A DNA stretch of 64,000 bases, taken from the NCBI GenBank assembly GCA_013368315.1, contig JAACJM010000059.1:124001-188000 (forward strand), read 5' to 3'. The translations under genes and the position numbers were made by a program. The notes under the pieces are model-generated. The model ran no database searches, had not been told where the DNA came from, and saw only the letters and a program-made list of their open reading frames with translations. This DNA comes from Tetrapyrgos nigripes (taxonomy: Eukaryota; Basidiomycota; Agaricomycetes; Agaricales; Campanellaceae). This document shows, one piece after another, positions 40,948-51,884 of the stretch; positions within the stretch are counted from its first letter, which is position 1, and every line of letters begins with the position of its first letter.

Positions 40948-41183
40948 CTGGGTCAGCAGTAAGAGTAGGGAATGGCGTCGCTTTGCAAGAACCTTCGATG
41001 TCTGCCATGGTCTTCCCTGCAGGTAGGGTGAGTTGTTTAGTGTTCGCTGCGGGAACGGGGATTACATCGGAGCAATCGACAAGTTTATTGCGATTTTGTC
41101 CAAGAATAGCCATTTTGGACATGGCAGCGCGGAAAGCATTGGCCATTCGGTCGTGGTTATCTGGAATGATATTACTGCGTAAG
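40948..41183 (-). pseudogene. class II heme peroxidase, C-terminal exon only
   Basis: The open segment reads DNHDRMANAFRAAMSKMAIL, GQNRNKLVDCSDVIPVP, ADIEGSC and FPTLTADPG, then a GTGAGT donor. This is the conserved C-terminal part of fungal class II peroxidases (manganese, lignin and versatile types), including the paired cysteines of the last disulfides. These secreted enzymes oxidise Mn(II) or aromatic compounds in lignin breakdown. The N-terminal three quarters, with heme histidine and metal site, are missing: a hAT-like repeat begins exactly at 41184. Which class is meant cannot be told from this part. The gene is dead, but it points to a wood- or litter-decay lineage. Confidence 0.75.
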
Positions 41184-41525
41184 CAGTGTTGCCGCGGTCC
41201 GGGCAGGTCTGGTCTTGAACCAAATTTGCTGGCCCTCGACCCGGCCCTCGAGGGTCGGGCCAAAGTTTTTCTGGCCCTGGCCCTGGACTGGTCCTCACAG
41301 AGATTTTTTTCCTAATGGGGGAGTATTAAGAGGTAGGGGATTTCACTTTAGCTGCAACCATCTTTTGAATCAGTGTAAAATTATCACTGAATGGTGTGTT
41401 TCGGCGCATCAGAGTGTCGAAAAGACATTTTCAGTAACATGTCCGTGACTGATGTCACATTTTGTCACAATCAGGGTGTTGCCGAAGCGGTCTCTTGGCT
41501 CATTGCATGGCTGAAACAGTTCGAC
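41184..41525. mobile_element. hAT-like MITE, truncated copy
   Basis: Starts CAGTGTTGCCGCGGTCCGGG, one base different from the tip of the intact element at 43619, and follows it for about 340 bases (CTTTTGAATCA, TCACTGAATGGTG, CACATTT.GTCACA blocks). The right tip was not found, so the far side is lost and no target duplication can be confirmed. It cuts the peroxidase gene. Confidence 0.7.
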
Positions 41526-41632
41526 GGGGACAAGACCATATTGCAAGCTACAAATGCGGAGGATTGCCCAGTGAAAATAACCAAACGCTATCTACAATCA
41601 CGCGATTCCCTATACCCTGCTCATCCGAATCT

Positions 41633-41676
41633 ATGAAGGCTTTGTGGGCCATCGCTTCGCGTGGCAATAACGAGGC
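41633..41676. repeat. short dispersed repeat, copy 1
   Basis: CTATGAAGGCTTTGTGGGCC then CGCTTCGCGTGGCAATAACG; a second copy with few differences lies at 43324-43369. CCACCGC-TTC-GCGTGG inside it can fold back. Confidence 0.6.
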
Positions 41677-42128
41677 CCAGTACATTTTCCCAAAACACCT
41701 TCTGAAGATGAATAATGTTACCAGTGTTAGTGTTACCCACAAAGGGGTTACCGAGTATCATCGAGGAAGACGGTTGGAGGATGCTACATGCTGTTTTCCA
41801 ACTGATCGAGTGACCCGGAGAGTTGACGAGGAACACAATTAAGACAATTGCGAAGGTTTGGGGTTATTAGTGTTGGTGTTTGCGGCTTTAAACTTCTTCT
41901 ACCCTGTTCATTTTCTGAGGCTTACAATACTCCACTTCACCGTGCGCTGTTCACGAGACAAAGTTTCTAGCACCGCTGACATCGTGGTACGTATAGATAT
42001 ATTCCTGGGTAAATGATATATGTGCAATACTAGCAAAAGAAAGGAAGCTCAGTATTTATGAGTCCGTGTAAAGTCCGTGTATGAACAAAATAATGTCCGA
42101 CGAAAAGGCCTAGGTATACTGTCATGGT

Positions 42129-42889
42129 CTAAAGACCAAGAGCTCCAAGCGTAAGTCCCAAACCAAGAGACCCGAGGATACCGGCAACATTCAAAACCCT
42201 GCGATACAAGTCAATTCTGCGGGTTCTGGGATGACGAATAGTCAACTTACAAGTTAGCCACGAGTTTAAGGACACCCTGAACAAGCGACCCGACTCCAAA
42301 GAGTACCCTGTTCAAGGATTTATCAACTCCGTTAAAAAGAGGTCCGACAACTGGAAGCTCATTGGCCGTGACGACGACGTTGTCCAAGGTGAGAGTGATA
42401 TCCTAGTTGAGGCATTGATGGTCAAAAACCAGATATGCAGTTCACTTAGACTTGAGATACTTACTCTAACGATCGTGGCAATGAGGTTGGCAGTGTTGTC
42501 GTTGGACTGTCTTTTGGCCTTGTCATCCACCTTACCCGATGCATGGATCCTGGACAGATCGTCGGCGGCGTTGTCGAGAGCTTCGGTCAAATCGTCAATC
42601 AGAGGAGACAGAGTCTTTGCGTTTGCGTTGTCGAGGTTCTCTGGAAGGTCGCGTACTGCTTCAGTATAAGCCAGACGTGCAAATCAGAACTACACTCACG
42701 AATCTGTGGTAGGATCGTATTAACCTGATCCTGGAGAGTATTCAGGACACTTCCGACAGTGATGTTTAGTTCAGCCCGACGATTCTCGACGAGGGTCACA
42801 TCATTGGAACGAGCCTGAGAGGTGGAAATTGGTTTGGAGGCGGCGATGGAGAAGATGGAGAGAAGACAGATGACTTTGAAGAAGATCAT
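42129..42889 (-). CDS. small secreted protein, 200 residues, unrecognised
   Basis: Four exons (42889-42700, 42655-42465, 42402-42251, 42198-42129) join in frame. MIFFKVICLLSIFSIAAS is a good signal peptide with cleavage expected near residue 18-19. The mature part is mostly helical: LVENRRAELNITVGSVLNTL, DDLTEALDNAADDLSRIHA, VDKSLNRVLFGVGSLVQGV, and the end is a Gly/Leu-rich tail (GILGSLGLGLTLGALGL). There are almost no cysteines, so it is not a hydrophobin or a Cys-rich effector. Helical secreted proteins of this size include surface-binding and cell-wall proteins, but no family can be named. No damage seen. Confidence 0.7.
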
Positions 42890-43323
42890 GATGATGAACT
42901 AGCTTGGTGCTACGAGGGGAATAAGAATGCGACTCTCCGAGTGAACACGAGTGGATAACTCTGAGGGTTTGGGAAGTCTCGGAGGAGATTTTATAGGTTT
43001 AAATCATCAGGCGAAAACTTACGGGTGTGCTGCTTACCCAAATCAAGATGCAGTATTCAAAACAATATGGACTTGACAATGCGTATGCTTGATTGTCAGA
43101 GTATTACGAGTAGTCGTTTCTTCGGAGACTGGTCGCTTCTGCCAATTGCATTTTTGAAGAACGAAATCTATTCCAGGTCTCCAGCAGCAAGCCTGGAGAC
43201 TAATGAATCAAGCGAAAAAAGTTCAAGTAAGTATATAATAGCCTGCATAGTGAGTACTTAGCAGCTCCGCAAACGGAAAGCCGCATTTGCATGTGGCGTT
43301 TGATGCCCACTAACCAACCACTA

Positions 43324-43369
43324 ATGAAGGCTTTGTGGGCCACCGCTTCGCGTGGCGATAACAAGGCCC
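43324..43369. repeat. short dispersed repeat, copy 2
   Basis: AATGAAGGCTTTGTGGGCCA then CCGCTTCGCGTGGCGATAAC; see copy 1 at 41633-41676. Both copies sit near hAT-like MITEs, but they are not part of them. Confidence 0.6.
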
Positions 43370-43618
43370 TTATTTAGCTGGAATAGTACATTCAGTTTCA
43401 TCGGCGCGACGATTTTCCCAGGCGGCCCAAAAAACTCGGACTTGGGGGGAAGAGGCCTCACTACGCAGGCAAGCACAATTACTATTTTCTTTTTTCACAT
43501 CATGCACTCATTCATTGGGAGAGTACCAGTGTAGACACACACACACTCTCTCACTCAACCGTTGTGCTGAGAAGGCACAAGTTCAAATCTTGCAGCAGCT
43601 AATTGGTAATGAAAGGGG

Positions 43619-44210
43619 CAGTCTTGCCGCGGTCCGGGTAGGTCCGGTCTTTGACCAAATTTCCTGGCCCTGGCCCTGGACCGGCGGACCGGGTCCAACA
43701 GGGCCGGTCCAGGGCTGGACCCGGTCCTCGTAGTGATTTTTTTTTCTAACGAGAGAGTGGTCAAAAGTAGGAAAATGTACCATAGCTATACCTACCTTTT
43801 GAATCAACGTAAAAATGTCACTGAATGGTGAGTTTACACGCATCACAGTGTTGAAATGACATTTGCAGTCGGATGTATGTGACTGGGATCACATTTCGTC
43901 ACACTAAGGGAGTTGCTGAAGCTGGCCTCTTGGCTCATCACATGGCTGATACATGGTCAAACATGTAACCACTGCATCAAAAAAGCCACTAGAGATGTTG
44001 GGGACTGTGTTACGTTGCCTCAAACAAGCTCTACTGGCACCTGGAACTTTGAGGTCTGACCCAGGTCCGGACCTTCTTGCCAATGCTGGACCCTGGCCTG
44101 AACCTACAGGTCCAGGTCTGGCCCGGCATAGCCACTGACCCTGGACCTGGGGGTCAGTTTGGGGTCAGTTCGGGGCCACGAGGGCCATGGCCCTGACCGC
44201 GGCAAGACTG
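43619..44210. mobile_element. hAT-like MITE, 592 bp, intact
   Basis: Perfect 16-bp inverted tips, CAGTCTTGCCGCGGTC at 43619-43634 and its reverse complement at 44195-44210, flanked on both sides by GAAAGGGG (43611-43618 and 44211-44218). The 8-bp duplication and the CAG...CTG tips fit the hAT superfamily. Subterminal sequence is dense in GGCCCTGG/CCAGGGCC blocks. It has no coding capacity. A truncated relative is at 41184. Confidence 0.9.
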
Positions 44211-44218
44211 GAAAGGGG

Positions 44219-45140
44219 TGTGGGCCAATGCTGCGCATGGCAAGTACAAGGTCACAGGTTTTCCCTTGGACTAGACATTAATTGTATTCTCATTTCCTGT
44301 ACAGACAGATAGAACAACTGCAGCTTTTTATTTGCAAAGTATTCTAGAGTATTATACTATTATTGCCAGCTAGGAATTCTGGAGATAATTTTGTTGGTAC
44401 ACCAGTTCCAATGCCATCATACAACCATTCCTGGGCAGCATCCTATAGCTCTTCTCAGAATGAGGTTGGACTGAGGAGATTTCAGTTGAGATTTTGACAC
44501 TGAGAAGAGCTGGAAGAGAGAGAAAGAGCAGCTAAGTGCTGCCTTTAGGGAAAGATTGTTAGGAGGTATGATGAAAGACGCATTTGAAAAAGTTAGAAGA
44601 TGTTGCTGAAAGAGGAGACATCAACATATGACAGTGTTGTCATGTTATAAGACAATGACGTGATTGTTTGCCTACAGCCTGGCTACAAACCTGGAGACAA
44701 ACAAATGACATAGGTATAAGCAGGTAAAATTGGAAGAAAGAATGGAAATAACTGGGGCACCAATTAGACATAGCCACATGCAGAAATGCAGTGTAAAGAA
44801 ACTCAGCCTCATTCTTCAGCCTTGTAATTCGCTCGCAAAGACAGCTCCATCCCCACCAGGCAATGGTTTATCCGATGCCTTCGCCATTATTTCCCAAACG
44901 ATGTGTCTGGCCATTCATTGCGTTCCAGTGGTGCTACTCACTACACGTCACTTGGGTATTCTTGGGAAGTGATCCAAACTATTGGATGTTGGACTTCTGA
45001 AGCTTTCTGTCTCTATATCCACAAGCACCCTTTCTTCTTCTCGGCTTTACTCACGAAAAAGTGAACGACTCCTCTTGGCTCTGCTTAACATCGTCCCTCA
45101 CTCCCCTCATAACCTTTCCATAATTCCATAGGCTTCATAG
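44219..45140. other. no supported gene
   Basis: Only short ORFs without recognisable motifs. The sequence is probably old transposon debris bordering the gypsy cluster. Confidence 0.45.
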
Positions 45141-45245
45141 TGCTGCTGAGCCTCATCTCATCGAAATATACCCAGGGGGGTCACTGTTTCAGGGCTCCCC
45201 ATGATCTGCCTATCATTCACTGTTCAAAATTCTTCTTAAATGATG
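45141..45245. repeat. direct repeat of gypsy G3 integrase tail, copy 1
   Basis: About 105 bases (GCTGCTGAGCCTCATCT, TATACCCAGGGGGGTC, TCAGGGCTCCCCATGATC) recur at 46219-46335. On the minus strand the second copy continues the G3 integrase frame, so this is a displaced duplicate. The two copies flank a solo LTR. Confidence 0.75.
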
Positions 45246-45349
45246 CTGCAAGATGATTAGTTGTGTTTTAAAAGGGGTTTTTATAAAAATCTAATCATCG
45301 CTGTGAGTTACGTCTTGGATTTCCATCCCCTCTCTCTTATACCTATCGT

Positions 45350-45434
45350 GCAGGACCCCAGGGCTGTCCATGCTTTTCCCTTGTCATCTGCCATGGATAG
45401 ACTCTTCATGCAGGACCCCAGGGCTGTCCATTGC
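45350..45434. repeat. tandem repeat of a 60-bp unit
   Basis: GCAGGACCCCAGGGCTGTCC occurs at 45350 and again at 45410, two copies spaced 60 bases apart. Confidence 0.7.
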
Positions 45435-45614
45435 TTATACCTATTTGCCGCCGTCTCTTGATTTCTCCCATTGATTTCTTAATTACCTTAATATATCGGC
45501 ATTTATTCCTATGGTACTTTAGATCAGTTCCCTCTTCTACTCCTTTCTGTAGTTTGTACTTAGACCCAAGAGTCTTGCCCCCACCTTCTCCTTACTTTCA
45601 TTTCTCCTCACAAG

Positions 45615-46091
45615 TGTCATGAACTGCTACAGTTCTTTGTCCTCCTCCTTCTTCTACTTCATTATTGAACCCATTTTCTGATCACTCATCTATTGCATTT
45701 CCTCAATAAACCTTTTAAAACTTTATAAACCTTGTGTTACTGACTTTGAACCTTATAAACCTGTCAAACTTTATAATAACCATCAATCAATCTTCCATTC
45801 AATCAATCTTATCTTTTCCCTACGTTTTCCACTTTCTCCTATGTTTCTCCTATTTCTCCTATCTTGTTCCTATCACTTATTCATTGTTCTTCTATATAAA
45901 CCACTTGACATTCTAGTTAGTCCTTTAGTTTGTTCACTTCATCTCCGCTCCATACCATACTACACAGTGTAGAGCATAGTCAGCTTACTCATTTCTCTTC
46001 CTCTACCTCTATCTCTCAATCAATTGCTTTGTATCTGTCTTCAAACTGTGTGACTTGGGTGGATTATTTGAGTGGATTGACAACCTTGACA
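45615..46091 (+). repeat. solo LTR of the gypsy family
   Basis: 477 bp, beginning TGTCATGAACTG and ending CCTTGACA, flanked by ACAAG on both sides (45610-45614 and 46092-46096). It shares the TTCACTTCATCTCCGCTCC and GTGTGACTTGGGTGG blocks with the G1 LTR. Perfect target duplications around a single LTR mean that the element recombined out after insertion. Confidence 0.9.
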
Positions 46092-46218
46092 ACAAGCCTC
46101 TTGGGTATGTTTTTATTTCTCTTGTTTCCTTTCATTTCTCCTCACAAGTCTATAAGTGTTCAACAGTAGTTTTTGCATCACCCACCCTCCACTCCCATAT
46201 TTACATGTACATACTATG

Positions 46219-46335
46219 TATAGCGCTGCTGAGCCTCATCTTGTTGAAATATACCCAGGGGAGTCGCTGTTTCAGGGCTCCCCGTGATCTGCCTATCATT
46301 CACTGTTTGAAATTCTTCTTAAACGACACTGTGGG
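46219..46335. repeat. direct repeat of gypsy G3 integrase tail, copy 2
   Basis: Partner of 45141-45245. On the minus strand it codes the part after NLAYNPTFEP of the integrase, so this is the original position. Confidence 0.7.
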
Positions 46336-49300
46336 AACAGTAGAAATGGAAGTAATAGAAGGTTCAAAAGTAGGATTGTAAGCTAAGTTCATGAAGAAAG
46401 GAGTTTGTCAAGTGGAGTCAGCCAATGGGAGGTAATCAATCCAGTCGTCTTGTTGATATGATACATAAGCCTGTAAATAGGCTTTGAGTGTCTGGTTTGT
46501 CCATTCTGTAAGTCTGTCTGTCTGAGCATGGTATGTTGTGGATGTGCAAGAGTTGATGTTGTTTCATGGTTATTGAATGCAAATTCAGCCAATGGGAGGT
46601 AATCAATCTAGTTGTCTTGTTGATATGATATGTAAGCCTGTAAATAGGCTTCGAGTGTCTGGTTTGTCCATTCTGTAAGTTTGTCCATCTGAGCATGGTA
46701 TGCTGTGGATGTGCAAGAGTTGATGTTGAGATGAGAAAGTAGTGATTTTCAGAAATTTGATATGAATAAGGAACCTCAGTCTGATGCAATGGAATGGGGA
46801 AGAGCATGCAGTCAAAATACATGATCAAGGAAAAGCCAAGTGAGTTCAGATGCTGTCATGGACTTGCAGCAAGGAATGAAGTGTGCAGCACAGGTGAGGC
46901 AGTCACAAATGACTAAGATAGAATCATAGCCATGTGAAAGAGGCAGTTTGACAATGAAGTCCATTGTGATCACGAGCCCAGTGAAGCTGAAAGTCAAATT
47001 CCAAAAGGAACATTGACCACTGAGCCTGTCTGCAATTCAATAACTGTGAGCACATGAAGTATTCAAGATTTTTATGATCACAAATGACTTGGATTGGGAC
47101 GGGGACCCTGACAACCAATACCTATGCTCCCTGAATGATTCCACAACTGCCAACAACTCTTTGTTGTGAATTTTGTAATTGATCTCTGCCAGTGACAGTT
47201 TGTGCAAAAAGAATGCCACAGGGTGAAGATTGCCGTTAGGATCTGGTTGTTGTGAAATCAGAGGCATCGGTTGCAAGAGTGATAGGAAGAGAGGGTTGAA
47301 AATGAGAAAGTACAGGTGCAGAGGTGAAGAGGGATTTAAGATGATTGAATGTGTTGTGAGCAGTGGCAGAAAAGACGAATGGAGCAGATTTGTGCATGAG
47401 AAATGTGAGGGGAGAGTGATCTTTGAATAGTCTTTGATGAACCATCTGTAGAAATTGGAAAAGCCAAGGAATAATTGAAGTTCCTTGAGAGTCGTAGGTA
47501 CTATCCAATCAAGGATAGTAGTGAGTTTTTTTGGATTCATCTTCAGACCATCTGTGCTGATGATGTAACCTAGAAATTTGAATTTGCATTTTCTGTCATG
47601 ACATCTATATTTGGTACTATTTATTTCTTCTTATCTCTGTATCCTCAGACCTTTACACCATATGACTCTTGTTCCACATGCTACACACTGGACCTTTCAT
47701 TTCTCCAATACAGCTTCTTTTACAGCTTCCTTTACAGCTTTTTTTACACCTTTACTTTTACATATATAAACCCTGTCCTGACACCTGGTTTCCCATCTCA
47801 ACCTCTTTGTCATTGGGACCAGGTGTGTATCTTTCTTCTCATCACTTCTTTCACCTTTACTGATGTGCACTGTAGTTCTAGTACTTATTGCTGTCTGTTA
47901 GGTATTTAATACATCTTTGTCATTGGGACCAGTTCTAGTACTTATTGCTGTCTGTTAGCTCCTCGCCGTTGCTGTTATCACTATCTAAGTGATTGCCTCT
48001 TTGTGACATTTTTGAGGGTTTGTGTATAGAGTGGCATCATGTAGACAGTCTAAAACCATCCCAACGTGGTGGTGATGTTCCCCCTCTGATGCTGAGAATA
48101 CTAGGATGTCATCAAGATAGACAACACAGCAGATGTCAATTAGATCAGATAATACCTCTTGAATGAATGCCTGCCAAGCCACCAGAGCATTGGTAAGACC
48201 ATAAGGCACAACCAAATGCTTGAATAGCCCAAGGTGAGTATGAAAGGCAGTTTTCCATTCATCACCTTCACAAATACGTAAGTGGGCATAAGTGGACTTG
48301 AGGTCAATGATTGAGAACACTGAACAACTGCTTATGTGATCAAGCAGGTCATCAACCAACAGGAGAGGGTACCAATTCTTCTTGATGATGGCATTGAGAC
48401 CCCAATAATCAACACAAAGACAGATTTCTCCAGTCTTTTTGTGAATAAATAGGATGGGGGCCCCAGCTGAAGATGAACAAGATCAAATATGACCACAACA
48501 AAGATTGTTGTGAATGTACTCAGCAGTTGCCTGCCTTTCCTGTTCAGAGAGCCAATACATCCATGCAAAAGGTGGTGATTTTCCATCCTCTAATTTGATG
48601 TCAATGTCATACAGGCAATGTTCCAGTAGACAATCGAAGTTGGAGATTTTAAACACAGAATCCATCCATTTGTGATAGTGTAGAGGGATGTATTGCGAAA
48701 GATCTTCATCAGGATCTGAGAGTGGGTTATGAGAAACCACAGGGGTAGGTGCAGGTGGGCAATTGATGGAGGACAGGGTGGATGACATACTGCCCAAGGA
48801 ATCATGATTAGGAATAGATGCAGTTTAGGGAATAGTGGAGGCCAGGGGGGATGATGTACTGGCTGTGGAATGTGGAGGAATTGGTACAGTAAGAGAAGTA
48901 CAGCCGAAAAATTGTAAGTAAGTAATTTGATAGCCTTTAGATTGTTGAAAGAGACAACAAGAGTTTAAAATCTTCACATCAGGCTTATCAGAAATAAAAG
49001 GTTCAGGTGAAACAGAAGAAATGAAACAAGAAGAGCATGAATTTCCATAGCTGTTATGATGTACAAATGCAGCAAGGAAAGAACCAGGTTTGATGCTCAT
49101 ACAAGATTGAGATTCAACATTCTCAGTTGAACTCATAGATACAAATGAATCAGAAGGAACAGTAGAAGAAGGAAAGGAATAAGAATCATGAGAAGAAAGT
49201 GTATGAGAAAAAAGTAAAGGAGTCACAAGTAGACCAAGGCCTAGTCTGACATGTACAGTATTGAGTGACTGATTCAGTGTAAGACCAAAGCCTTTAGCAT

Positions 49301-49844
49301 AAACTGTCAAAGAAGGAAACCCACAACATCTAAGAGATAAAGAATCAGCATGCCAATCAATAGAAGGATTATGAGCATGAAGCCAGTCTAATCCAAGGAT
49401 AACTGGGTAAGAAACAGAAACCACGGAAAGATGAAGAGTCTCCTGATGAGATCCTACTTGGATCTGGGTAATTACATCTTGGGTAATGAGCCCAGATGTG
49501 ATTGGTCAGTCATCAACTGCCAGAACAGGTACAGGGATGTCTTTTAGACACCAAGAAAGAGAATGACAAGATGCAGATGAATCAGAGATGCACAAAGTCA
49601 TAGCACCACTATCAATTAAAGCATGAGTATGAATCGAAGGACAATTAAGAAAGGAAAGAGTAACTGAAATAACAAAATGAGCAGAGGGTATAATATGAGA
49701 TGAGAAAATGTAAGTAGGAGAATGAATAGAAATAGGATGCCATGAGCCATCTGTGGTCCTTTTAAACCTGGGTTCTGGCCTCAAATTGGCACAAGAAGGG
49801 TGTACTCCTTCACCAACCAGAAGCCCTGGAGTACAGGATGACAA
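46230..49844 (-). pseudogene. pol: gypsy G3 pol remnant: protease, RT, RNase H, integrase
   Basis: Protease: ALIDSGAMTLCISD (about 49,600) and VILGLDWLHAHNPSIDW (about 49,390). RT: STYAHLRICEGDEW, VPYGLTNALVAWQAF and the catalytic YLDD box (about 48,120), interrupted by a solo LTR between NPQK and KFKFLGYIIS. RNase H/connection: FSNFYRWFIKDYSK (about 47,440), then SLAEINYKIHNKELLAVVES (about 47,180). Integrase: ITMDFIVKLPLSHGYDSILV (about 46,960). A segment around YHAQTDRLTEWTNQTLKAY and DDWIDYLPLA is present twice in tandem (about 46,586-46,740 and 46,424-46,560). Stops and frame changes are scattered throughout. Confidence 0.85.
47594..48008 (+). repeat. solo LTR nested in G3 reverse transcriptase
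   Basis: 415 bp starting TGTCATGACATC and ending TTTGTGACA, with tips of the same TGTCA/TGACA type as the other LTRs here and a TATATAAA box near 47,761. Flanks are TTTTC (47589-47593) and TTTTT (48009-48013), a target duplication with one change. Removing it rejoins the RT frame. The stretches TTTGTCATTGGGACCAG and TTCTAGTACTTATTGCTGTC occur twice inside it. Confidence 0.8.
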
Positions 49845-49859
49845 GTAACTGGCTAAGCT

Positions 49860-51884
49860 TTTCCCTGTGCAGGAGAAGCCTAACCAGCTTTACGTAGAGC
49901 CATGTGTTTGATAGCATGCTCCAAACAATTAGGACATTCATCTGCCTGCTTACCACAATGCCCACAATACAAACATAACCCCTGATCCTTCCTACATTGC
50001 CTTTCCTCCTGCATAAACTTCCCTCATATGATAACAGTTTTTGCAGCATCAATTTGCATGAGTTCGCCAGGGGGAAGAGTGTTGGAAGTGGATGGAGTGG
50101 GAGTTACAGTGGCACTGGGTTTGTGAGAAGAGGGTTTAGGATTTGTACCATTTGAAGGCTTCTTATTAGAGAGCTTGTGCAGAGCCACCAGAAGCCACGT
50201 GTGGCTTAGTAAGCATGCGCAGAGCAGTTGGCTCAAAATCATGTGTGCAAGTTGCAAAGTGTGTATTAAGGTGCCTACAGCAAGTACATGAGAAAAAACC
50301 ATAGGAAGTAATGGAGGGAGCATCCAGGAATAGTTTGAGCACAAAAAAACCAGGATATGATGCATAAAAACTGGCATAACAGAGATTTGACATATATGAA
50401 CTATGTATGAAAGCTTGTGAGAGAAATGACAGGCTTTTCTCAACAGACAGGTGAACTGGAAAGGATGCTGGTGTCAGAAAGTATGTTTGATGGGAAGAAG
50501 AGGGCAACAGGTGAGGATATCTGGAGAGAAAGCACAGGGTGGTGAGGGAGAATGGATAACAGCATCATTGCTTGGAGCCAGCTCAGATATGCAGGGGACT
50601 AGACCATTCTAGGCAGCCCTAAATCAAATTTAGACCCAAAAAATATGCAGAAAGCGGCATACGCACCTGTGTATCCTAATGAAAGCCCAAATGTTCCTGC
50701 CATACTTCTGAGGTGTCCTACAGTACCATAGCACTCGGAGCTACACCGTGAGTTCCCTGAGGCCTTGGTTGTGATGTGAAAGGGGGATAGAAGAGAAGGA
50801 ATGGCAGTTGTTGGACTGATGAGCGATATATGGCTGCATTTGGGTTGCACACACAACTTTGAGCCAACCACTCTGCACATGCTTACTAAGCCACACGTGG
50901 CTTCTGGTGGCTCTGTGCAAGCTCTCTATTACCTTCCTCACAATGCTCCTGTTCCCTTTCATGAACCTGATTGTCACAAGTGATCACCCATTGAGAGTAA
51001 TCTAGAAAAGACTTCAGATGATTGGTGCGAGGGGTGTTGGCAATGAGATCCTTTGTGGTGGATTTGAGACCATTGTAGAAATTGTCAATCCTCCTATCCT
51101 CAGTCCAGTTGACATGGATGAAAAGTTCCAGGTAGTGAGAGGTGTAAGACCCAGCCAATCTGGTTTGAACCAACTTCTTGAGTTTGTTGTTAGCCAGATA
51201 GGCCAGGTTGGATTTGCCGAAATGAGTCTGGAAACTTGCAATGAAATTAGTAAAAGAATCCAATAAATCAGGTTGAGAAGATCGAATCGCACAATACCAC
51301 TGTTTCAGAGCCTCTGCAAACAGTGTAGCCATATAGATGCACTTCTGCCTATCCATTGCCAAATTCCTGCCCAATAATTCCACTGCATCTTGAACCGAAT
51401 CTATAAACACCTCTACATCTGTGGCTTTGCCCTTGAACAAAGTGGGAGGCGTGAACGATGGTGGTTTAGTAGTGGAAGATGGAGATGGAGAGGAGGGTCA
51501 AATGGTATCTTTGCCTCTCAATGTCAAGGTAGTCAGTTGAGAAGTAGGGGGTGGCTGTGGTGGCTGTCCTGTGCCTTGCACTAAGATTTGGGCAACCATA
51601 TCAGAGATGCTGGCAAGGGTGGCTGCAGTATCAGTTTGGAATTGTTTGATTTGAGTGAGTGAGGTGAGAGTTGTAGTCTGGAACTGCTGGAGACCCTAAA
51701 CAATGCCAACCATCTGAGAAAGTTGAACATATTTAGCATGAGAGATGGTGGTGGGAGAGCTAGGGTCAACCTGCTGGAAATGTGTTTCGGCACCAGTGTT
51801 TGGATCGACGTGAGGAGGTTGTTGATCATAGAATGACCAATTTTCAGTGGTGCCTTGTCTGTCAAGAATGTTGTCACTTAGCAA
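49860..51884 (-). pseudogene. gag: gypsy G3 gag remnant
   Basis: The frame begins at 51884, inside the end of the LTR (MLSDNILDRQG), and continues through a Gln/Thr-rich region with stops into a retrotransposon Gag core at 51440-50930 (DVEVFIDSVQDAVELLG, HFGKSNLAYLANNKLKKL). The TIR element at 50169-50926 interrupts it. The frame resumes with a Pro/Ser/Thr-rich linker and ends in a CCHC knuckle, C-L-Y-CGHCGKQADEC, at about 49,960. It is unusual that the start codon precedes the LTR boundary. Confidence 0.75.
50169..50926. mobile_element. 758-bp TIR element inserted in G3 gag
   Basis: Inverted ends GAGAGCTTGTGCAGAGCC and GGCTCTGTGCAAGCTCTC pair with one mismatch and continue for about 90 bases (CCACCAGAAGCCACGTGTGG facing its reverse). 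TATTA flanks both sides (50164-50168 and 50927-50931), a 5-bp target duplication. Excising it joins the gag frame on both sides. It has no transposase ORF, so it is non-autonomous; superfamily not assigned. Confidence 0.8.

Larger units (their letters stand above)
46230..51884 (-). mobile_element. decayed Ty3/gypsy element G3 with nested insertions
   Basis: Gag, protease, reverse transcriptase, RNase H and integrase fragments follow in order on the minus strand, starting directly after the LTR at 51860-52272. Two insertions split it: a 758-bp TIR element in gag (50169-50926) and a solo LTR in reverse transcriptase (47594-48008). No 3' LTR in matching orientation was found below 46,230. Confidence 0.85.

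Noticed and set aside
46092..46380. Internal part of an element belonging to the solo LTR at 45615
   Set aside because: The ACAAG duplication ends at 46096, so the sequence beyond belongs to the target (G3 integrase debris), not to the LTR element.
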